DNA of 64,000 bases, taken from contig JAWLCW010000004.1 of the NCBI GenBank assembly GCA_041686935.1, forward strand, positions 267,416 to 331,415. Reading direction: 5' to 3'. The notes under the pieces are model-generated. The model worked only from the letters and a program-made list of their open reading frames with translations. It made no database searches and was not told where the DNA came from. This DNA is from Mariniphaga sp041686935 (GTDB taxonomy: Bacteria > Bacteroidota > Bacteroidia > Bacteroidales > Prolixibacteraceae). The position numbers and the translations under genes were made by a program. Positions 1 to 9,276 of the stretch are shown here, in pieces (position 1 is the first letter of the stretch; every line of letters begins with the position of its first letter).

Positions 1-663
1 AGTTACCATTGCAATGCGCTTTATTCCACCTAAAATGACCAGCGCCAGCAAAACGGCCAAAACACCCCCTGTAAGCACATGGTTCAGGCCAAAAGTTTCA
101 TATAGTGAATTCGAAATACTGTTTATCTGGGGCAGATTTCCGGTGCCAAATGAGGAAAAAATGGTGGCTATGGCAAACAGCGCGCCCATCACAGTTCCTG
201 TTTTTATTACTTTTTTGTTTTTCAGCTGAATATTGAGTCGTTTGCGCATATAATACATGGGACCACCGGTAATGGAGCCGTCGGCAGCTTTTTCGCGGTA
301 TTTGTGCGAAAGGGTGACTTCCACGAATTTGGTAGTCATACCTACGGCGGCAGTCATTAGCATCCAGAAAAGCGCTGCCGGTCCGCCCAAATGAATGGCC
401 AGCGCCACCCCGGCAATGTTGCCGGTACCCACGGTTCCCGAAAGGGCAGTGGTAAGCGCCTGAAAATGGGAAGTGTCGCCTTCGTCGCCTTTTTTGTCAA
501 ATTTTCCCAAAACTATACGAATCGAGTGTCTCAGGTAGCGGAATTGCGGAAATTTCAGATAGATGGTAAAAAAAAGACCGGTGCCGAGCAATAAAAAAAC
601 GAACCATTGTGATCCGCCGATCTGATTATCGATTACTGATAAGAAATTGTTCAATTCGTTCAT
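1..663 (-). CDS. Sodium:alanine/glycine symporter (AGCS family), C-terminus outside window
   Basis: This reads leftward from an ATG at 663 and stays open to base 1, so only the first 221 residues are present. It has a hydrophobic opening (NNFLSVIDNQIGG, then a membrane segment) and the family signature around TTALSGTVGTGNIAGVALA, followed by FWMLMTAAVGMTTKFVEVTL and GGPMYYM. These are typical of AGCS (AlsT/DagA) carriers, which take up alanine or glycine with sodium at the inner membrane. Family assignment is firm; the exact substrate is inferred. The gene is divergent from the small acidic protein at 746. Confidence 0.93.
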   Translation of the reverse strand, partial: MNELNNFLSVIDNQIGGSQWFVFLLLGTGLFFTIYLKFPQFRYLRHSIRIVLGKFDKKGDEGDTSHFQALTTALSGTVGTGNIAGVALAIHLGGPAALFWMLMTAAVGMTTKFVEVTLSHKYREKAADGSITGGPMYYMRKRLNIQLKNKKVIKTGTVMGALFAIATIFSSFGTGNLPQINSISNSLYETFGLNHVLTGGVLAVLLALVILGGIKRIAMVT

Positions 664-745
664 TTCAGGTTCATTTTTTTTAATTCCGGCTAAAAATAGC
701 AATCTATTTCATAAATTAGCAACATAATTTTTAAAAGTAAAGATC

Positions 746-997
746 ATGCTGCCAAGATTTCTTTTAGCCGACAATTCATTGGAAACACCCGAAACCATTT
801 TTGTGGTCCATACCGAAACGCCGCGTTTTATTATTGAAGCCGACATCGACGACTTTGAAAGTAACCAGCAAATCCACTGGATTGACGGTGAACCGGGCGA
901 TGAGAACTTGATTGCCCAATTAATTAACGAAGCCGAAGAGTTTCTGGAAAAAGAGTTTGAAAACGAAGAATTTCTGGACAGCGACGAAGAAGAATAA
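746..997 (+). CDS. Small acidic protein conserved beside PspC in Bacteroidales
   Basis: An 83-residue soluble protein with no signal peptide or membrane segment. The N-terminal half carries a MLPRFLLADNS opening and FVVHTETPRFI, and the C-terminal half is extremely acidic (ending EFLDSDEEE). I recall similar small acidic proteins next to PspC genes in Bacteroidales, but no function is known to me. The stop lies 3 bases before the PspC start, so the two are almost certainly co-transcribed and perhaps translationally coupled. A minus-strand ORF covers the same bases but looks like a shadow. Confidence 0.75.
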   Translation: MLPRFLLADNSLETPETIFVVHTETPRFIIEADIDDFESNQQIHWIDGEPGDENLIAQLINEAEEFLEKEFENEEFLDSDEEE

Positions 998-1000
998 GCT

Positions 1001-1213
1001 ATGGAAACCACAAGTCAGCCTAAAAAACTTTACCGCTCCCGCGACCGGATTCTGGGTGGTGTGTTAGCCGGATTTTCAGAATATATTTATGCCGATAAAA
1101 CGGTGGTACGACTGGTTTATGCCCTGGTTTCCATTCTTTCTGCCGGTTTTCCCGGACTGCTGATTTACATTATTGCCTGGATTGTTATTCCTGAGCGGCC
1201 TTTGGAACATTAA
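1001..1213 (+). CDS. PspC domain protein
   Basis: A 70-residue protein that is nearly all PspC domain: basic start KKLYRSRDRILGGVLAG, the conserved Phe-Ser-Glu-Tyr segment, then two hydrophobic stretches ending in the typical IAWIVIPER. PspC proteins sit in the inner membrane and take part in envelope stress responses in enterobacteria; stand-alone short forms are common and their role is less clear. It follows the acidic protein at 746 with a 3-base gap. Its last 29 bases overlap the end of the convergent EamA gene. Confidence 0.85.
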   Translation: METTSQPKKLYRSRDRILGGVLAGFSEYIYADKTVVRLVYALVSILSAGFPGLLIYIIAWIVIPERPLEH

Positions 1214-2117
1214 TCCTGGTTTTTCCTGTTTTTTTTACTACCAGAAAAGCGCCTGAAATTACCAGCGATGCGCCAAAAATGGTTGCCGGCGAAAACCGTT
1301 CGTGTGCAATCCAGTCCACACTCAGGTAAGTCAATATGCCCATCGTAATGAAAGTTATGATGGGGTTCAGGAAAATAATGACGCTCACTTTGCTGGCTTC
1401 GATAAACCTCAGTGCCTGCGCCAGACAACTGTAAGCAATCAGCGTATTTACTCCCAAAAAAACCAACAGCAGCCACCAGGTCCAGTGCAATTGAAACACC
1501 GGCGCCAAATTAATTACCGGAAAATAAATGAGGGTGGGGAGGCCAAACAGAAACAGGTTGAGCATGGGCGCAGAATATTTTACTACCAGTTTTTTCTGCA
1601 TCACCGCGTAAACCGTCCAGGCCAGAGCGCCGCTCAGTGTAAACAACACACCCAGATTGTACTGCTCTTTTCCTTCGAAAAATGCCCGGAGTTGGTCGTT
1701 GTAAAAAAAGGCAAACCCGGACAGTGCAACAAAAAAGCCAATCATCTGCACCCGGGAAAGGCGTTCTTTAAAAATGACAAACCCTGAAAGGGCGAGCATC
1801 ATGGGGCCAAACTGAATAAAAAGCTGTGCATTGCTGGGTGTGGTGTATTGAATGCCCAGCATAAAACCCAGGTAATTCCAGGAAATTGCCAATGCAGCAA
1901 TAATAAGCAACAGCGGAGGTTTTACCAGAATTTTCAATGACCGCGGATTTCGGTACAACTGCCAACCCAGCAAAAAAGTAAATGCCACAAAAAACCGGAA
2001 CCAGACAATGGTTTTCGGATCGACTTCACGCACGGCAACTTTTAGCGCAATGGCCAGAAATCCCCAGAAAAAGGCAGTAACTGCCGCATAAATGACTCCT
2101 TTTGTTTGATTGGACAT
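1185..2117 (-). CDS. EamA/DMT family transporter
   Basis: A 310-residue membrane protein with about ten hydrophobic segments arranged as two EamA repeats. The first starts at YAAVTAFFWGFLAIALK and the second at LFTLSGALAWTVYAVMQK. This is the usual size and architecture of drug/metabolite superfamily exporters of the inner membrane. The substrate cannot be read from sequence. The 3-prime end overlaps the convergent PspC gene by 29 bases. It is followed upstream on the same strand by the toxin-antitoxin pair, with a 20-base gap. Confidence 0.88.
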   Translation of the reverse strand: MSNQTKGVIYAAVTAFFWGFLAIALKVAVREVDPKTIVWFRFFVAFTFLLGWQLYRNPRSLKILVKPPLLLIIAALAISWNYLGFMLGIQYTTPSNAQLFIQFGPMMLALSGFVIFKERLSRVQMIGFFVALSGFAFFYNDQLRAFFEGKEQYNLGVLFTLSGALAWTVYAVMQKKLVVKYSAPMLNLFLFGLPTLIYFPVINLAPVFQLHWTWWLLLVFLGVNTLIAYSCLAQALRFIEASKVSVIIFLNPIITFITMGILTYLSVDWIAHERFSPATIFGASLVISGAFLVVKKTGKTRINVPKAAQE

Positions 2118-2137
2118 TTATTTTTGAATGCAATAAA

Positions 2138-2461
2138 TTATTTATTCAATTGAAGGACAGCAGTCAGATTTTGATTGATATGCTGCATGTAACTGGTTTC
2201 AAGTGTTCCAATCCGTCCCCAAACCAAATCTTTGTCTATGGTGGCAAATTTGGTCAAACGAATTAACGATTCTTTTTTCAATCCATTTTCAACAGTTGGC
2301 TGAACCACAACATCGTATTTTTCTTTCCACTGAATCTGAGTTGTAATGAAACAAACTGTTACATCATAATTTGATTCAATGAGAATCAGGGCCGGGCGAT
2401 ATTTATTACCTGAAAGGTCGGTAAAAGGAAACGGAACCAGAATGATGTGACCTTTTTTCAC
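2138..2461 (-). CDS. PemK/MazF-type toxin (endoribonuclease family)
   Basis: A 107-residue protein with the MazF/PemK fold signature: GHIILVPFPFTDLSGNKYRPALIL at the start (beta strand with Lys-Arg-Pro-Ala), then CFITTQ and a C-terminal LVWGRIG segment. Such proteins cut RNA at short sequences and are held inactive by a cognate antitoxin. The start codon overlaps the stop of the upstream 75-residue partner by 4 bases (ATGA), the classic antitoxin-first arrangement. Activity here is inferred from family and context. Confidence 0.85.
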   Translation of the reverse strand: MKKGHIILVPFPFTDLSGNKYRPALILIESNYDVTVCFITTQIQWKEKYDVVVQPTVENGLKKESLIRLTKFATIDKDLVWGRIGTLETSYMQHINQNLTAVLQLNK

Positions 2462-2685
2462 CGGTACTTTTCTTTTAAATCATTTACCGAATACAATTCT
2501 TCCTCATTTTTTAAATATTCAAAAGCTTTTGAATCGGAAGTCAGTTTTTGAATGCCTTCAACAAGCAGTTTGTCGTCAATGCGGCTCATCACAAAATCCA
2601 CGAAATCTTCAACCTGCCGGAGTCTGTCCAACGGTAACCGATTGAGTTTTTTTACTGTTTCATCAATGATTGTTTCCCGTTCCAT
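2458..2685 (-). CDS. Antitoxin partner of the MazF-like toxin (DUF2281-like)
   Basis: A 75-residue soluble protein. The N-terminal half, ETIIDETVKKLNRLPLDRLRQVEDFVDFV, resembles DUF2281-type antitoxins, where a short helical segment recurs as 'L P..... V..F..F'. The charged C-terminus (EEELYSVNDLKEKYR) would be the toxin-binding tail. It overlaps the downstream toxin by 4 bases. I see no AbrB or ribbon-helix-helix motif with confidence, so DNA binding is not claimed. The antitoxin role rests mainly on gene order and size. Confidence 0.75.
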   Translation of the reverse strand: MERETIIDETVKKLNRLPLDRLRQVEDFVDFVMSRIDDKLLVEGIQKLTSDSKAFEYLKNEEELYSVNDLKEKYR

Positions 2686-2720
2686 CTTTTTTTCTTTTCC
2701 GTAAAGTTAAAAAGAAAACG

Positions 2721-5174
2721 CTACTTACGCAATTCGGCGCCCAGCTCGCGCCCGAAGGTTGCAACCAGCTTTTGTATGGTTTTGTCGATCTGTTTTTCGT
2801 TGAGTGTGTGCAGGTCATCACGCAGGATGAAACTTACCGCATACGACTTTTTACCTTCAGGAATGCCCTGGCCTTCATACACATCGAAAAGCCCGACCTC
2901 TCGCAAAATTTTCCGTTCGGTTTTGAAAGCCAGTTCCTCAATCTGCTGAAATTTCAACTGCTTGTCGATGAGCAGTGCCAAATCGCGGCGCACAGCGGGA
3001 AATTTTGGCAATTCCTGAAATTCCACCTTGTGCTTTCCCCTGCGCATCATCACGGCTTCCCAGTTGAAATCGGCGTAATATACCGGCTGTTCCACCTCAA
3101 ATTTTTTCAGGAACTTTTTCGCCACCATTCCCAGTTCCAGCACCGTTTTGTTGTTTTCCACATAAGTTAGTCCTTCAGAAAACAGTTCGTTCTGTGTTTC
3201 CGAAACTTTCAGCATGCTCAGTACAAATCCCATCCGTTTCAGGATGTTTTCGGCGATGGATTTCAACTGAAAAAAGGAAGTGGATTGTTGTTCACCGGTC
3301 CAGCTTTCAGCTGATTTGGCTCCGGTAATAAACAGTCCCAGATGTTCTTCCTCGCGGTAATTTTTTAACGGATTTTCCTTCTGTTCGGTGCCTTTAAAAA
3401 AGTAGCAGTTGCCGAACTCGTACAGTTTCAAATCCCTGCTCTGGCGGTTGGCGTTGTAAGCCACACATTCCAGTCCGCCAAACAATAAGGTCTGGCGCAT
3501 GCCTTTCAAATCGGCGCTGAGCGGGTTCAGCAGGTTTACGGTCTGCTCCGCTTTATATTGTTCCAAACCTTCGTAATAGCCGGCTTTGGTGAGCGAGTTC
3601 GACCAGATTTCGTTGAATCCCTGCGCCGTAAGCATTTCGGCCACCAGATTGCGCACCTGGTCGGGGTCGGGTTGCCGGGCGTATTGCAGCGACGCTTTTA
3701 CCAGCGACGGAATTTCCACGTTGTTGTATCCGTAAATGCGCAGGATTTCCTCAATTACGTCGGCTTCGCGCTGCACATCCACGCGGTAGGGCGGCACAAG
3801 CAGCGACAAACCGGTTTCGGTTTCGTTCTCCAATTCGATTTCCAGCGAGGTGAGTATTTTTTTGATGGTCTTTTTTCCCAAATCTTTGCCTACCAGCCGA
3901 GTGATATTTTTGTAGCTGACCTGAACTTTGAAGTGTTCAGCGGGCTGCGGATAAACGTCCACAATTTCCGATGAAATGGTTCCCCCGGCAATTTCTTTGA
4001 TAAGCAGTGCCGCCCGTTTGAGCGCGTAAATCACGCCGTTGGGGTCGGTACCGCGTTCAAAACGGAAAGACGCGTCGGTATTCAGTCCGTGGCGGCGGGC
4101 GGTTTTACGAATGAAAACCGGGTCGAACCAGGCACTTTCGAGAAACACGTTCTGGGTACTTTCCTTCACGCCCGACTGAATGCCGCCAAATACACCACCT
4201 ATGCACATGGGCGTTTCGGTGTTGCAAATCATCAGATCGTCTTCATGCAGTTCGCGTTCCACTTCGTCGAGCGTGGTGAATTTTGTTCCCGCAGGCAGTG
4301 TTTGCACCACCACTTTTCCGCCGGTAATTTCATCGGCATCGAATGCGTGCAGCGGCTGACCGGTTTCAAACAGCACGTAGTTGGTAATATCCACCACGTT
4401 ATTGATGGGCGTGTGGCCAATGGCTTTCAGCCGGTTTTTCAGCCAGCCGGGCGACTCTTTTACCGTTACGCCTGAAATGGTAACACCGGAGTACCGTGGG
4501 CACGCTTCCGGGTTTTTTATTTCCACCGGAATTTCCAGGTTTTGGTTGTCCGTTTTAAAATGGTCAACCGGAATGCGCTGATATTTTGTGGGTTTTGTTT
4601 TGTTCAGAAAAGCGGCCAAATCGCGGGCCACGCCAATGTGCGAACCACCGTCGATGCGGTTGGGCGTGAGGTCGATTTCAATAACCCAGTCGGATTTGAC
4701 GTTGAAATATTCTTTGGCCGGTGAACCGATTTCCACCGTACCGGGCAGCACAATGATGCCTTCGTGGTCGGTACCGATGCCGATTTCGTCCTCGGCGCAA
4801 ATCATACCTTCGGAAACTTCGCCGCGGATTTTTACCCGTTTCAGCGTGAGCTCCTGGTCGCCCATGCAGAGCGTGGTACCCACCGGCGCTACGACCACTT
4901 TTTGCCCGGCAGCCACGTTGGGCGCACCACAAACGATGTTCAGCAGTTGGCCGGCGCCAATGTCAACGGTGGTTTTGCTCAGGTGGTCGGAGTTGGGGTG
5001 TTTTTCGCAGGTGATTACCTGGCCCAGCACCAGTCCTTCCATGCCGCCTTTTACGGTTTCCACCTCTTCCACGCCGGCCACTTCCAACCCGGTTTGCGTT
5101 AAAATTTTTGCCACCTCTTCAGGCGATTCATCCAGTGTGATATAATCTTTTAACCAGTTGTACGATATCTTCAT
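2721..5174 (-). CDS. pheT: Phenylalanyl-tRNA synthetase beta subunit
   Basis: This is the 817-residue beta subunit of the cytosolic PheRS tetramer, which charges tRNA-Phe. The start is placed at the ATG at 5174, because MKISYNWLKDYI is the canonical N-terminus; an upstream in-frame ATG at 5291 would add 39 residues unlike the family. Domains in order: EMAP/tRNA-binding domain (about 40-155, GVEEVETVKGG then VCGAPNV), B3/4 domain (about 205-390, with DLTPNR), B5 domain, the core synthetase-like fold (RFERGTDPNG lies between), and a C-terminal ferredoxin-fold anticodon-binding domain from about residue 724 (FPAVRRDLALLID). Length matches Bacteroidota homologues. It is divergent from the sensor kinase at 5376. 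Confidence 0.97.
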   Translation of the reverse strand: MKISYNWLKDYITLDESPEEVAKILTQTGLEVAGVEEVETVKGGMEGLVLGQVITCEKHPNSDHLSKTTVDIGAGQLLNIVCGAPNVAAGQKVVVAPVGTTLCMGDQELTLKRVKIRGEVSEGMICAEDEIGIGTDHEGIIVLPGTVEIGSPAKEYFNVKSDWVIEIDLTPNRIDGGSHIGVARDLAAFLNKTKPTKYQRIPVDHFKTDNQNLEIPVEIKNPEACPRYSGVTISGVTVKESPGWLKNRLKAIGHTPINNVVDITNYVLFETGQPLHAFDADEITGGKVVVQTLPAGTKFTTLDEVERELHEDDLMICNTETPMCIGGVFGGIQSGVKESTQNVFLESAWFDPVFIRKTARRHGLNTDASFRFERGTDPNGVIYALKRAALLIKEIAGGTISSEIVDVYPQPAEHFKVQVSYKNITRLVGKDLGKKTIKKILTSLEIELENETETGLSLLVPPYRVDVQREADVIEEILRIYGYNNVEIPSLVKASLQYARQPDPDQVRNLVAEMLTAQGFNEIWSNSLTKAGYYEGLEQYKAEQTVNLLNPLSADLKGMRQTLLFGGLECVAYNANRQSRDLKLYEFGNCYFFKGTEQKENPLKNYREEEHLGLFITGAKSAESWTGEQQSTSFFQLKSIAENILKRMGFVLSMLKVSETQNELFSEGLTYVENNKTVLELGMVAKKFLKKFEVEQPVYYADFNWEAVMMRRGKHKVEFQELPKFPAVRRDLALLIDKQLKFQQIEELAFKTERKILREVGLFDVYEGQGIPEGKKSYAVSFILRDDLHTLNEKQIDKTIQKLVATFGRELGAELRK

Positions 5175-5375
5175 GATAAAAAAATGCTTTGCCGTTTTAC
5201 GAAGCCACAAAAATAGAGATTTTATGCGGAAAGCGGGGCTTTGCGTTTCAATAAATTCTGATTCGTGCTTGTTCTTTTGGCGACATTGCATGAATGATTA
5301 CACGAATTGCACATCACTTTTCTACTCCAGGAATTAAATTATCTTTATCGGATTCTTTCAAAATAGCAATTTTAA

Positions 5376-7379
5376 ATGGCGAAAAAAATCGGTTTGATTT
5401 TTATTCTTTTTCTTTTAGCCCTGTTTCAGGCAGGCGATGTATTTGCTCAGGTATTTGTTGTGGGCGGTGATTCTGATTATGCGCCTTTTTCATTTATCGA
5501 TAAAACAGGAAATCCCAGCGGACTGGAAATTGATGTGCTGGAAGCCATTGCGGCTTCAGGTGATTTGAAATTGAGCTATCATCTCAGCAGGTGGGACAGT
5601 GCGTTGGCTTATATTCAAACAGGAAAAACGGATATTATTGTTGGAATCATTTTTTCTGAAGAACGGGAAAAGTGTCTCGATTTTACCATTCCTGTTCATA
5701 CAGAATACTATTCGATTTTTATCCGCAAAGATTTGCCGTTTAAAGATTTGTCGAGCTTATACGAATACAAACCAGCGGTGTTGGACATGGATGCTTCCAT
5801 CGAGAAGTATCTTGTTCCTATGGGGTTGCTCAATGATTATGTTTCGGCCATTTCAATACCTGAAGCCTTTTCTGCAATAGAACTGGGATTGGCGGATTAT
5901 GTGTTAGCCCCAAACCTGCTTGGCTTAAACGAGATTGAAAAAAACAACTATCAAAACATTGAAATAAAAGGACCGTCGATAATTCCCAGTATTTATTGCA
6001 TGGCGGTAAAAAAAGGCGATACCCAGTTACTGAACATTTTGAATGATGGAATCTTGGAGTTGCGAAAGAATGGAAAACTTTCAGAAATACAGGAAAAATG
6101 GAGGGTTTATGAACCAGATGACCATAGCTACAGGGGAATTGCCAGAAATATTTGGATTGTTTTTATAATAGCAGTTGGTTTATTCATTCTTGTTTTTATA
6201 TGGGTCTGGCTACTTCGCAGGCAGATTAAAAAACAGACAGAAAGTATAAATCTTAAAAATCAGGAATTACAAAAAAGCGAGGAAAAATTCAGGGTTATAA
6301 CTGAAAACTCGAGCGACATCATCTGGCATTTGGACAGTAATTTTCTTCTCACCTATATCAGTCCGGCCGACGAAAGAATTCGAGGGTTCAAAAGAGAAGA
6401 AATTATTGGCAAATCCCTGTTTTCAATTTTAAAACCCGAAGGAATTGAATTACTGAAGGAGGCGAATAAAAAACGAATCGCTGACCTGAGCAAGGGTATC
6501 AAATCAGCCCCGGTGATTTATGAGTTGGAAGAACTTTGTAAAGATGGCAGTTATGTTTGGGTTGAAGCCACTGCAACAGCATTTTATGATCAGGATGGTA
6601 AAATTTCAGGTTATCATGGGGTATCGAGAGATATTTCAGAACGAAAAAAAGCGGAACTGCTGCTTAAAGAACGGGAAAGCCAGTTGAGGGAACTCAATTC
6701 CACGAAAGACAAACTTTTTTCAATTATAGCGCACGACTTAAGAAGTCCGTTTAATGCCATATTAGGCCTGTCGGAACAATTAATTGAAAACATAAAAGAA
6801 TTTGAAGTTGCTGAATCTGAAAAGTACCTTCAATTCATCAATTCATCGGCCAAAAACACACTTATTTTACTTGATAATTTGCTAACCTGGGTAAAATCAC
6901 AAACCGGAAAAAGTATTTATAAACCGGATAAAATACATTTGCCTGAAATTGTCAGAGAAATTGTAGAGGTATCAAAATCGTCTGCAAAAATTAAAGATAT
7001 ATCATTACGATACGATTATAATATTGATTTTGAGGTGTATGCGGATGTGAACATGTTGAAAACAATTTTACGCAATCTTATTTTCAATGCTATAAAATAC
7101 ACGCACTCAAATGGAAAAATCGTTATTTCCGCAGCACAAAATCAAAACAATATTGAAATTACGGTTTCTGATAATGGAGTGGGTATGAGTGAAGAAACCC
7201 AAAGTAAATTATTTAGAATTGATACCAACATCACAACTCCCGGAACAGCAAACGAAAAAGGTTCAGGTTTAGGCTTAATACTGTGTCAGGAATTTGTAGA
7301 AAAACATGGCGGGAAAATTTGGGTTGAAAGTGAATTGGGAAAAGGGAGTGCTTTTACATTTTCGTTGCCTGTTAAGTAA
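5376..7379 (+). CDS. Sensor histidine kinase with periplasmic SBP_bac_3 domain and PAS
   Basis: A 667-residue hybrid receptor. Residues 1-24 form a Sec signal. Residues about 26-250 are a solute-binding protein family 3 fold (DSDYAPFSFIDKTGNPSG, then GKTDIIVG). One membrane helix lies at about 260-283, followed by a coiled stretch and a PAS domain at about 300-425 with a PAC-like end (GYHGVSRDISERKKAE). The HisKA box FSIIAHDLRSPFNA has the phospho-acceptor at His453. The C-terminus is a HATPase domain with DNGVGMS and GSGLGL boxes. The architecture suggests direct sensing of an amino-acid-like ligand in the periplasm. No response regulator gene is adjacent and there is no receiver domain, so its partner is elsewhere. 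Confidence 0.92.
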   Translation: MAKKIGLIFILFLLALFQAGDVFAQVFVVGGDSDYAPFSFIDKTGNPSGLEIDVLEAIAASGDLKLSYHLSRWDSALAYIQTGKTDIIVGIIFSEEREKCLDFTIPVHTEYYSIFIRKDLPFKDLSSLYEYKPAVLDMDASIEKYLVPMGLLNDYVSAISIPEAFSAIELGLADYVLAPNLLGLNEIEKNNYQNIEIKGPSIIPSIYCMAVKKGDTQLLNILNDGILELRKNGKLSEIQEKWRVYEPDDHSYRGIARNIWIVFIIAVGLFILVFIWVWLLRRQIKKQTESINLKNQELQKSEEKFRVITENSSDIIWHLDSNFLLTYISPADERIRGFKREEIIGKSLFSILKPEGIELLKEANKKRIADLSKGIKSAPVIYELEELCKDGSYVWVEATATAFYDQDGKISGYHGVSRDISERKKAELLLKERESQLRELNSTKDKLFSIIAHDLRSPFNAILGLSEQLIENIKEFEVAESEKYLQFINSSAKNTLILLDNLLTWVKSQTGKSIYKPDKIHLPEIVREIVEVSKSSAKIKDISLRYDYNIDFEVYADVNMLKTILRNLIFNAIKYTHSNGKIVISAAQNQNNIEITVSDNGVGMSEETQSKLFRIDTNITTPGTANEKGSGLGLILCQEFVEKHGGKIWVESELGKGSAFTFSLPVK

Positions 7380-7570
7380 TTTTACATTTACCCTACGTAC
7401 CGGCGGCAGACAAACATTGAAAAAGAATTTGGTGTACATTGACAGGAAAGTAGCTTGCAAGCGGCTACTAACCCTGCACACAAAACGTATGCAATACCAA
7501 AAATAAACTTAACCAAAAATAAAAATGGCAATTCTAACAACGAGAACAAAAGAAAAAGGTACAATAGTTT

Positions 7571-7578
7571 TACTTTTG
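7571..7578 (+). promoter_or_regulatory. Bacteroidota-type -7 element before DUF2254 gene
   Basis: TACTTTTG fits the TAnnTTTG -7 consensus and lies 16 bases before the ATG at 7595. No convincing -33 TTTG is visible at the expected distance, so this is a weak call. Confidence 0.35.
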
Positions 7579-7594
7579 GTATAAATTTTCAAGA

Positions 7595-8914
7595 ATGAAA
7601 AAACTACTCTTTTTTTTGAAAGAATTGAAAACCACGTTCTGGTTTGTTCCTGTTCTAATCATCATTTTTTCCATCCTGTTATCCTTGGGAGTGGTTTATT
7701 TAGACAGCGCCGTCAATCTGCCACAAAATAAAATAACGCGTTTATTTTTGGTGAACAGTTCCGATTCTGCCCGAAGTATTTTATCCACCATTTCGGGGGC
7801 AATGATAGGTGTGGCCGGTACGGTTTTTTCGGTGACACTGGTGGCGTTAACCCTGGCCTCTTCGCAATTCGGGCCGAGGCTCATCAAAAATTTCATGTAT
7901 GTGCGGCTCAATCAGGTAGTGCTGGGGTCGTACATTTCCACCTACCTTTACTGCCTGCTCGTTTTAACCGCCATAAAAGAGGGAGACTATACTTTTATTC
8001 CGGCGTTGTCAATTCTGGTGGCCATATTTACTGCCATGGCCAATATTATTCTGCTCATTATTTTTATCCACCGGATTGCCATCAGCATTCAGGCAGATAA
8101 AGTGATTTCTGAAATTTCGAGGTTTATTTCCACGCAGGTTAAAACATTGTTTCCTGCAAAAATGGGGGAAGAATCGGAGAGTGAGAAGAGTCCCGACATT
8201 GCGACCATTAAATCAGACTATTCAAAAACAGTTTCAGTAAAATCGCACCAAAGCGGTTATCTGCAGTATATCGACAGTGAAACGTTGATGAAAAACATTA
8301 CCCGGAACAATGCACTGCTTGAGTTGCACTTCAGGCCCGGAGGATTTTTGGTGGAAGGTTTGGAAATAGGGCTGCTTTTTTCAAACGAAAAAATAGAAAA
8401 AGAGGAAGTGGATAAAATTTTGAAGCAACTGGTAATAGGCCCAACAAAAACCCAGCAGCAAGACCTTGAATTTTCTATTCATCAGATGGTTGAAATAGCT
8501 GTGCGTGCGCTCTCACCAGGAGTGAACGACCCCTATACAGCCATTGCCTGCATCGACAATCTGACGGCAACGATGAGCTATCTGGCCACCATAAAATTCC
8601 CCTCGAAGTACCGGTTCGATGACGAAAACAAACTCAGGGTAATTGCCGATACGATGGACTTTGAAGGCATTCTGGACGCCGCCTTTAATCAAATTCGTCA
8701 GTTTTCGGCAGGAAGCACCGCAGTCATCATCCGGCTGATGGAGGCTTTGACAACCATTCATAAATTTGCAAAAAATGAAAAGTACAGACTGGCAACAGTT
8801 AAACATGCAAATATGGTTTTGCGTATGGGCAGGGAATCCATAAAAGAAATGAATGACTTTAGTGACCTTGAGAAAAGAGCAGAAAAAATCATTAAAAAAC
8901 AGGAGAAAACGTAA
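7595..8914 (+). CDS. DUF2254 membrane protein
   Basis: A 439-residue protein with four predicted membrane segments in the first 170 residues and a long soluble C-terminal part. The conserved family blocks are present: GAMIGVAGTVFSVTLVALTLASSQFGPR in the membrane part, and HQMVEIAVRALSPGVNDPYTA with CIDNL in the soluble part (motifs split across about residues 67-95 and 300-325). The family is widespread but has no established function. The SugE-like gene starts 3 bases after its stop, so the two are likely co-transcribed. Confidence 0.9.
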   Translation: MKKLLFFLKELKTTFWFVPVLIIIFSILLSLGVVYLDSAVNLPQNKITRLFLVNSSDSARSILSTISGAMIGVAGTVFSVTLVALTLASSQFGPRLIKNFMYVRLNQVVLGSYISTYLYCLLVLTAIKEGDYTFIPALSILVAIFTAMANIILLIIFIHRIAISIQADKVISEISRFISTQVKTLFPAKMGEESESEKSPDIATIKSDYSKTVSVKSHQSGYLQYIDSETLMKNITRNNALLELHFRPGGFLVEGLEIGLLFSNEKIEKEEVDKILKQLVIGPTKTQQQDLEFSIHQMVEIAVRALSPGVNDPYTAIACIDNLTATMSYLATIKFPSKYRFDDENKLRVIADTMDFEGILDAAFNQIRQFSAGSTAVIIRLMEALTTIHKFAKNEKYRLATVKHANMVLRMGRESIKEMNDFSDLEKRAEKIIKKQEKT

Positions 8915-8917
8915 AAG

Positions 8918-9244
8918 ATGAATTGGATTATTTTAACCATTGCCGGCTTGTTTGAAGTGGCTTTTGCTTTTTGTTTGGGAAAAGCAAAATATGCCACAGG
9001 TGTTGACATGTATTTATGGTATGCCGGCTTTCTTGTGGCGCTTATCATCAGCATGGGACTTTTAATAAAAGCAACCCAAACGCTGCCCATTGGTACTGCT
9101 TATGCCGTTTGGACAGGAATTGGAGCTGTAGGTACAGCTTTGGTTGGTATTTTTGTATTCAGGGAACCGGCAACATTTATTCGCATTTTTTTTCTGACTA
9201 CTTTGATTCTTTCATTGGTTGGGCTAAGAGCGGTATCACATTAA
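8918..9244 (+). CDS. Small multidrug resistance family transporter, SugE/Gdx-like
   Basis: A 108-residue, four-helix SMR protein. The membrane-embedded glutamate is in AGLFEVAFAF (Glu13), and the TLPIGTAYAVWTGIGAVG block matches SugE/Gdx proteins better than EmrE. Family members work as antiparallel dimers in the inner membrane; Gdx subtype members export guanidinium. I see no guanidine riboswitch upstream, since the gene abuts the DUF2254 gene, so the guanidinium role is only a possibility. Confidence 0.88.
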   Translation: MNWIILTIAGLFEVAFAFCLGKAKYATGVDMYLWYAGFLVALIISMGLLIKATQTLPIGTAYAVWTGIGAVGTALVGIFVFREPATFIRIFFLTTLILSLVGLRAVSH

Positions 9245-9276
9245 GTTGAAAATTAAAGAATAGCAAATTAACGGTT

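Noticed and set aside
4588..5145. Plus-strand 185-residue ORF inside pheT
   Set aside because: Low-complexity Ser/Pro-rich translation, antisense to a universally conserved gene in a third-position pattern; a shadow frame.
7380..7594. Remnant gene or attachment site after the sensor kinase
   Set aside because: Contains an AGTAGC/GCTACT hairpin and an odd GC-rich patch, but no frame or duplication supports a remnant.
8900..8917. Guanidine riboswitch for the SugE-like gene
   Set aside because: Only 3 bases separate it from the DUF2254 gene, leaving no room for an aptamer.
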